Source: Zarea fungicola | Taxonomy: Eukaryota > Ascomycota > Sordariomycetes > Hypocreales > Cordycipitaceae | Direction: 5' to 3' | Length of the DNA stretch: 64,000 bases | NCBI GenBank assembly: GCA_900169235.1 | Contig: FWCC01000115.1 | Coordinates: 1 to 64,000 of the forward strand | Shown: piece by piece, positions 58,501 to 64,000 of the stretch | Layout: the number at the start of each line of letters is the position of its first letter | Numbering within the stretch: position 1 is the stretch's first letter | The notes under the pieces: generated by a model | What the model was told of the DNA's origin: nothing | Databases searched by the model: none | What the model saw: only the letters and a program-made list of their open reading frames with translations | Position numbers and translations under genes: made by a program

Positions 58501-61175
58501 CCGAGGACCTAACTGCTTCTTTGTTAGTGTTAGTTAGCAAAGTCCTCTTCTAAGTTAAGTTAGTGTATAGGTTACCCGGTTCAGCCAAACGGAAAGGGAT
58601 AGTCAAGGGCACTTTGGCAAAGTGACCCACCAGCTGGGTCAAGTATGGCAGTCTAGACTGCAGGTATAAGCAAACACAGACTTGTAGTTTGTTAATGTGG
58701 CTGGAGAGGCTGTAACGGCCACTGTTGGATAAATTCAATAACGTACGTAGTCGGGCAATGCAGATGTCTTGACTCGGCGAGGCGTTGTTTGGAGAACTGC
58801 CGGGGGCGGCCAATCGCTGCAGCAACCTGGTATCATGTCCCCGGGCCTAGCAGGCCAGATGTTACGGAACAGATGTTCTTAAACTTCGTTGGCGAAGCTG
58901 TGTGCGCGGCTGATGAGCTGGACGACGGATATTAAGTCGGTCTGGCAAAAGAAATTTGCAATGGAAGGAATTCCGGATGTAATGCCAGCTTGCGAGACTA
59001 AAATCGCAGCACGCAGGCAGCTGGCTATCAGCTTGCAAGGGCGAACAAAACCCACCTGCAATGGCCTCACTGCACTTTTTTCCTTTTCGTCTTTTTTCTT
59101 TTTCATAATTCATCCTCTTTGGTGGGAGCACCATGCAAATTTGGGGTACTTTTTGCCAATTCCATCATCGGTCGCCTCATTATTTCTTTGATCCTTTCGT
59201 GCTCTCCGCACTAAAAAATGTCTGACCAGGGTCAGCATTTTGGCGCACATAACCATGTGCCACGTTGCCATCGTCACACTTCCATCTTGTCCCCGTCCGC
59301 CCCTCCTCCGGGAATCAGCTTCAGCTTCAGAATCGCTCAAGAGAGAATCAAGAAACTCCACCCAAGCTCAGCCGATCGGGGAGCAATGTGAAGGCCATCG
59401 GCGGCGGGAGGTTGCATCTAGCTGCTATGTTCACACCCGTCTGGTATTGACTAAAACAAACGTAGTCAGTTTGGGCTGACAAGCTAATATTGGTTTGGAG
59501 AACGGATCCGCAGTCAAAGTTCAGCTATGCAAGGTGATTCTCGCCGGCGCATCCAGAAGTGCAAGGCGTACAGATTCATTCCATGCCAAAACGCCACCAT
59601 CACCTCCGTCGGTCATCGTTCCAGGGTACGCACAAGGCTGGTATGAGTATAGATTTTATGGCTTACCTGGTGTGGTGGGCTAGAAATCGGCCAGCTAACA
59701 TTCAAGGCCTGAGACAACCTGTTTGTCTGCGGTTAGTGCTTCCTGTTTGTCAAGCAAGCTGCGCAACTGAACTGCAGTTTCCAACCAGGTGCGCAGCAGA
59801 TATTCATGTCATGGCATAACCAAAGTAAATTACCAGCACAAGCCTATCAAATGACCTGCGCCCACTCGGGTTTGCGGGATAGTGCCTACCTTGTAGGACA
59901 TCAGCAGAAATGCAGGCCCGTGCTTCCGACAGCTGCAGCAAATAACATGGGCAGATACATAAGTTTCATGACAAGAACAAAGACCAAAATCCACTGGCAC
60001 TTGCCTGACCTGGCTTCCTGCAGATTCACTGGAGTTCCTCTGTTTAAAGGTTTGGCGACGACCACTTGACATTCCATTCTGCTGCAGGCATTGTGGACAT
60101 GGCAGGCATGTGTCAGATGCGACAGGGATGCTACTGCCATCCTTCCTATTCTCCCTGGGTGGCACATCCTCTCCACCCACTACTGGCTCCGTGATGCCAC
60201 TGGTCTGAAGAGGGGACTGGATCCTCTGTGAGCTATCCCTCATGCATGGCAGCTTGACTGACTGGCTGGCTGGATTGCCTGTCACCCCCTTGTTAGGCCT
60301 TGGGACTTTGACGTGCCCGCGGGCTTGCCACTTTCACGAAACTCCACACACTCGTGTCCCGGCGCCGAGACGAGTACTCCTCTTCTCTCAGGCCACAGTC
60401 GTGCCAGTCTCTGAAATTTATTATCGCCCAGTCGATGATTGGGGGGGTCGTTCGGGTCCCATAATTGGCCTAGCAGCCAGCTTGCCCAATAAACTAACAA
60501 TTCTTTTCAGCAAAACCACTGCACCTGCAGGCGCTGGCAGTCATGCTGCTGTGCTCATGCCGGCTGGTAGTGCTCCAGTCTGCCTCCTGCAGTGCTGCCA
60601 CCAGATCCCACACACCCCTTCATAATTCAGGTCAGGGAAAAAGCAACGCGTGGAGAAATTCGTTCTGCCTAAACTGCCACCAAAGGCGCACTATCAACGG
60701 CCGAGGAAATTCAGTTTCGCCTTCTTCCTTCATTAGTCCCATGTGCCTTGGATTTTGTTGTTCCTCCTTTGCAATCCTTGCTCGGTTTTCCCGTCGTGTT
60801 ATTTGTCTCTCTCAAATGCAGTCTGCTGCCACTTCCACGACAGCTCATCGGCCAGAAACGCGGTCCTGCCATTGACTTCTTGCGTTACTCTTTCGGTATC
60901 ACTGATTAGTGTGTCTTCATCTTTGCATTCGGGTCTGTGTGGCCTGGTATTACCGCGGTTTGCGCAGTTTGTACATGGCAGCGGCAAACCAACCCGTATA
61001 GCTTTGCACTCGCGTTATCACTTGCCTTATATATTCTACAGTATATCGGTTTTATAAAAGCCCTCGGAAACGTGTCTCAGTCGCCTCTGCGCCGCACTTT
61101 CTGATTTCGCCCCGTTTGCCATTTCCGATATACCCTCGTTTCCTATTTGGGACTAATTTACAAGAGACTACCAAT
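55544..61175. other. Gene-poor region with possible gene remnants
   Basis: No intact gene is supported in 5.6 kb. Codon patterns that look coding occur in pieces, interrupted by stops, mainly on the minus strand at 57070-57534 (listed separately). Frames at 57655-57951 (+) and 59830-60285 (-) have some coding look but no recognisable family. A run of 13 A is at 56466-56478. The rest is ordinary AT-balanced intergenic sequence. Confidence 0.45.
57070..57534 (-). pseudogene. Possible decayed protein-coding fragment
   Basis: One minus-strand frame reads like protein over 150 codons but has five internal stops. The best part is 57328-57534, 68 codons without a stop, containing RDYFGANLIIHRFGIYSP and WIHMNKTEDMQRTFEMAGV. 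The same frame resumes at about 57270-57070 with DWIEADEFYRATGLQTSTI and, after one more stop, FDFISTRIQYYEMSGWAAIE. I do not recognise the family. It may be a remnant of a gene damaged by mutation, or parts of a multi-exon gene whose introns I cannot place. The call rests only on amino-acid composition and frame continuity. Confidence 0.25.
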
Positions 61176-61617
61176 ATGAGTCTGTCACCCACAAGCAGCA
61201 CCAGCACAGCAGCTTCACCTTGGCAAGACAGGCTTGAAGGTATAGTCGGAATACTGACTCTCTGCATGTTTAAACTTGCAATCTAATCTATGATAAAAGA
61301 AGTTTGCCGAGAGGCACAGATCATGCCTCCGTTATTCCAGATAGTCTCTGACCGCCGAGGTTGGTTTCCTTTATCGCTGTATGCTTACTCGGTTATGAAT
61401 TTTTGCAACTAACATAACATTATTAGGCGGTAGAACTGCCTGGTCGAGCCGTGTAACCGTACAGGGGCATACTCTTAGTGCACGGTACTGGTATGACGGC
61501 AAGAACCTGAACAATGCGAAGGAAGACGCTGCCGAATGTGCCGTCGTTTGGCTCAGTACCAACTCCAGTCCGCCAACTACGACATCAACGAGTGGTTGGT
61601 CCGCGTCCGGGTGGTAA
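61176..61617 (+). CDS. Small double-stranded-RNA-binding-domain-like protein
   Basis: This small gene becomes visible only after splicing. Exons 61176-61239, 61300-61359 and 61427-61617 give 104 residues; the introns (60 and 67 bases) have GT/AG ends and CTAAT and CTAAC branch sites. Nearly the whole protein forms one alpha-beta-beta-beta-alpha unit like a dsRBD. Helix 1 is WQDRLEEVCREAQIMPP; the strands include LFQIVSDRRGGRTAWSSRVT and LSARYWYDG. Helix 2 is NNAKEDAAECAVVWLS, in the place of the canonical KKxAKxxAAxxAL helix. A short Ser/Thr-rich tail follows. The first-strand motif SDRRGGRTAWSS is split by the second intron, and joining restores it exactly. No enzyme domain is attached. RNA or protein binding is an inference; no role is known to me. 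Confidence 0.75.
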
Positions 61618-62853
61618 TTGTATGCTGGTTTTCTTATCTCGATTCTCCACAACTTCAAGACAGGGAGCTATTGGTCAATGCATGCCAGTCAGCAACTGGA
61701 TCCACGCTCTGCGTTGGACGTGACCCGAACAGGCGGTGGGTTGTGGAATCCTGAGAGCATGTTCGAGGTTATGCATTCCAGAAGGGTTAGATGCGCCGTT
61801 ATTGACGTTGCATTGGTGCACCGTGGCAGGTCACACTGGATTGGACCGAATTAAGCGGCGGGGTATTTGGCAACTAGCTCGATTGTCGATGTTACTGTCG
61901 TAAATGCCATTAAAAAGGTCGAGATAGCATGATCCGAATTTGCAGTGGTGTCAACTTCAAATGGGCATCCGATAACATGTTTCAAAGAGCAGCGCAGGAT
62001 GCATCTGATCTGGGGTAACCCCGACCAACATGCCTCCAACACTGGGACAGATTGAAGTATTGCCGTGTATGAGAATATTTACAAGGCTAATAAACTTGGT
62101 TAACCTTACCATTATTCAATATGAGCTTGCAATTGGCCACCGGAGTTGCGTAGTGGCTATGTGTTTTAGGTGTTGCTGAAGATGGCTGACTGTGCTGGGA
62201 CTATACCAAGGCGATCGGAAGGCGAGATGCTGCACAAAATTCAAAAATTCATTCTCCTCCGTTTGTTTCTGGCCTCGGATGCAGACAGGTACAATGATAC
62301 CACTGAAAATAAAGCGAGGGATGTATGTTTGATTTAATGCATACACAGGTGCGTCAGGCATAAGCTGGATGCATAGCTAAATAAGTTTGTAAGTACCAGC
62401 GCCAACGAGTAATGTAATGGGGAGGGTGGTAAGGAATATAATGAATGTTGAATTCTGATATATAGCTGCTGTTATTAAATATTTGTTTATTTAAATTCTT
62501 CTGCTTCTGCGATGTCCGATGCAAGTCGATCCGCCACTGCAAATCAACCACAATGTAATTTTGTATTACAATGTCGGCAAGGTCACTGTCTCAATTATAC
62601 TGAATAGTAGATCATTAGCCATTAAAACAATAGTTAAAACCAGGCTGAGTTATGTATCGTCTCATGAACAGTTTTGGCCGTGCATGTTCTTTACGAATAT
62701 AGGGTAGGCCACGCTATCGGAACGGATAAGCTCTGTTCCGTGGAAGCCAGAAGCTGTACGAACCGGGGAAATTTCGTCGGGGCATGGACCACGCGAGCTC
62801 CTGCTCCTGCGACTAGACATAGTACCCCCGGCGTGGCATTGTAATTATTCACA
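61618..62853. other. Intergenic: dsRBD-like gene 3' end and mrps7 promoter
   Basis: No supported gene. AT-rich from 62060 to 62650. The mrps7 promoter lies in the last few hundred bases; the ATG at 62854 has a good ACAATGG context. Confidence 0.5.
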
Positions 62854-64000
62854 ATGGCAGCTGTGATACCCAGGGGACTACGAATCCTGCAATCGTGCAG
62901 AGGTCTCGCAAATCGCCCCACGCCTCTGTACAGCAACTCTCAAGCAGTCAGGCAACTAGCGCGGCCGTACCGACTCCAATCGACCGATGCAAAGAGCCAG
63001 CCCCCAAGCGCAACGGAGACTAATATCACATCCGAGGCCAAGGCTCATGCCAGCGAGGAGGTATGCACTCCATCCTTTATTCCCGCTCTGTGCTAACTCA
63101 AAACGCAACTATGCGGAGAGATGAATCAAAGAGCAACCTCGCTAACTGGAGGCTGTGACAGACAGCGACATCGAACCCAATTGATAGAATTGACGATGCC
63201 GCTCTCGAACAGCTGCTTTATGGTGGCCGACTAGCAACTCAGAAGAACGGATTAACGGAAGCACAGGAGGAGGTGCTGTATCGCGACGGCGCAATCCCTC
63301 CTGTGGAAAAGGCCGAACGCGTACTTGCTGTTGGGGAGGAGGCAGCGGAGCTGGCAGCAGCTGATGAGACTGGCGAAGATATCCAGAAGCTGGGACACAA
63401 ATGGCCTCTACCACAGAAACCCTATCCAGATGGCTTCAATGTCAAGAAGAGATACCACCCTGTCGTTGAGCAGATTACGAGATTGATGATGCGGGACGGC
63501 AAGCTGGCCGCGGCACAAAGGGTACGTTTTCCTACAAGCTCTGCAACGTCTTTTCAGTGGAAGACGGTTTACTGACAGCGCCTCGCTCTTTTCTTGGCTT
63601 TTTAACAGAACCTAGCAATGACGATGAACTTTCTTCGAATGGCGCCTGAACCGACCTATAGCCCCAAGTTCCCTCTCCTGCCGGGTACGCCACCGGCATC
63701 ACATCTGTCGTTGAACCCAGTTCTCTACCTGACGGTAGCGATTGATTCCGTCGCACCTCTCATCAAGATTCACCCTATTGCCGGCGCGGGCGGCGGTGGA
63801 CGCGCGCTAGATATGCCGCGGCCTCTAACAGTGCGGCAGCGCAGACGGCGGGCGTTTACTTGGATCCTGGAAGCGGTAGAGAAGAAGCCCTCCAAGGGCA
63901 GTGGGCGGACGCAGTTTGCGCACCGGCTTGCGGAGGAGATCACTTCCGTGGTGGAGGGCCGGTCTTCTGTTTGGGATAAGAGAAAGCTGACGCACAAGCA
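62854..64000 (+). CDS. Mitochondrial small-subunit ribosomal protein uS7m (partial)
   Basis: A component of the head of the mitochondrial ribosome small subunit, imported from the cytosol. Exons 62854-63060, 63162-63521 and 63609->64000; the right edge cuts the gene just before its C-terminus, with about 319 residues visible. The first 50 residues are rich in Arg, Ser and Ala and lack acids, a typical mitochondrial presequence. A charged linker follows. The uS7 domain begins near VKKRYHPVVEQITRLMMRDGK and continues as QRNLAMTMNFLRMAPEP (split by intron 2), then the RQRRRRAFTWILEAVE helix and EEITSVVEGRSSVWDKRK, the conserved C-terminal part. Only a few residues should be missing. Confidence 0.9.

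Noticed and set aside
59830..60285. 150-codon minus-strand frame with scattered Cys
   Set aside because: The long form lacks a good ATG, the Cys spacing fits no zinc motif I can name, and nearby frames look equally good.
1..64000. Transposable elements, CRISPR arrays, rRNA genes
   Set aside because: No terminal repeats, transposase or reverse-transcriptase motifs, repeat-spacer arrays or rRNA-like sequence were seen when reading both strands.

Overview
The window is nuclear DNA of a filamentous ascomycete, most likely a Sordariomycete of the order Hypocreales. The evidence is short spliceosomal introns of 50-150 bases with branch sites such as CTAAC/CTAAT, 0.3-5 kb intergenic stretches, and a fungal gene set: an SREBP-type factor, a fused nitrite reductase, a GH3-GNAT glucosaminidase and Rxt2. 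The genus cannot be fixed from sequence alone. I see no prokaryotic, viral or CRISPR elements and no intact transposon.

Region by region: an Nramp metal transporter running off the left edge (-); a phospholipid methyltransferase (opi3, -); the Rpd3L subunit rxt2 (-). Then comes an N-acetylglucosamine (GlcNAc) utilisation cluster from 7.7 to 28.9 kb: nag3 (GH3-GNAT glucosaminidase, -), dac1 (GlcNAc-6-P deacetylase, +), ron1 (Ndt80-fold regulator, +), dam1 (glucosamine-6-P deaminase, -) and hxk3 (GlcNAc kinase type hexokinase, +). After it lie a Brc1/Rtt107-like multi-BRCT protein (+), ESCRT-II VPS25 (-), nitrite reductase niiA (+), an SREBP homologue (-), an uncharacterised single-pass membrane protein (-), a UvrD/Srs2-like helicase (+), a neutral ceramidase (+), a small three-exon dsRBD-like protein (+), and the mitochondrial ribosomal protein uS7m running off the right edge (+).

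The cluster encodes a pathway: Nag3 is predicted to act on chitin-derived oligosaccharides, Hxk3 phosphorylates GlcNAc, Dac1 removes acetate, Dam1 yields fructose-6-P and ammonia, and Ron1 is the expected activator. It is arranged as two divergent pairs (nag3/dac1 and dam1/hxk3) with ron1 between them. The GlcNAc transporter often found in such clusters is not in the window.

Points to look at first: the small dsRBD-like gene at 61.2-61.6 kb, which is invisible to single-exon ORF calling; the altered catalytic signatures in Nag3 (Glu at the GH3 nucleophile position) and in the ceramidase (Thr at the nucleophilic Ser position); the 17-base micro-exon in opi3; and the gene-poor stretch at 55.5-61.2 kb with a possible decayed gene. 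All exon models were made by eye from splice signals and reading frame, without transcript or homology searches.
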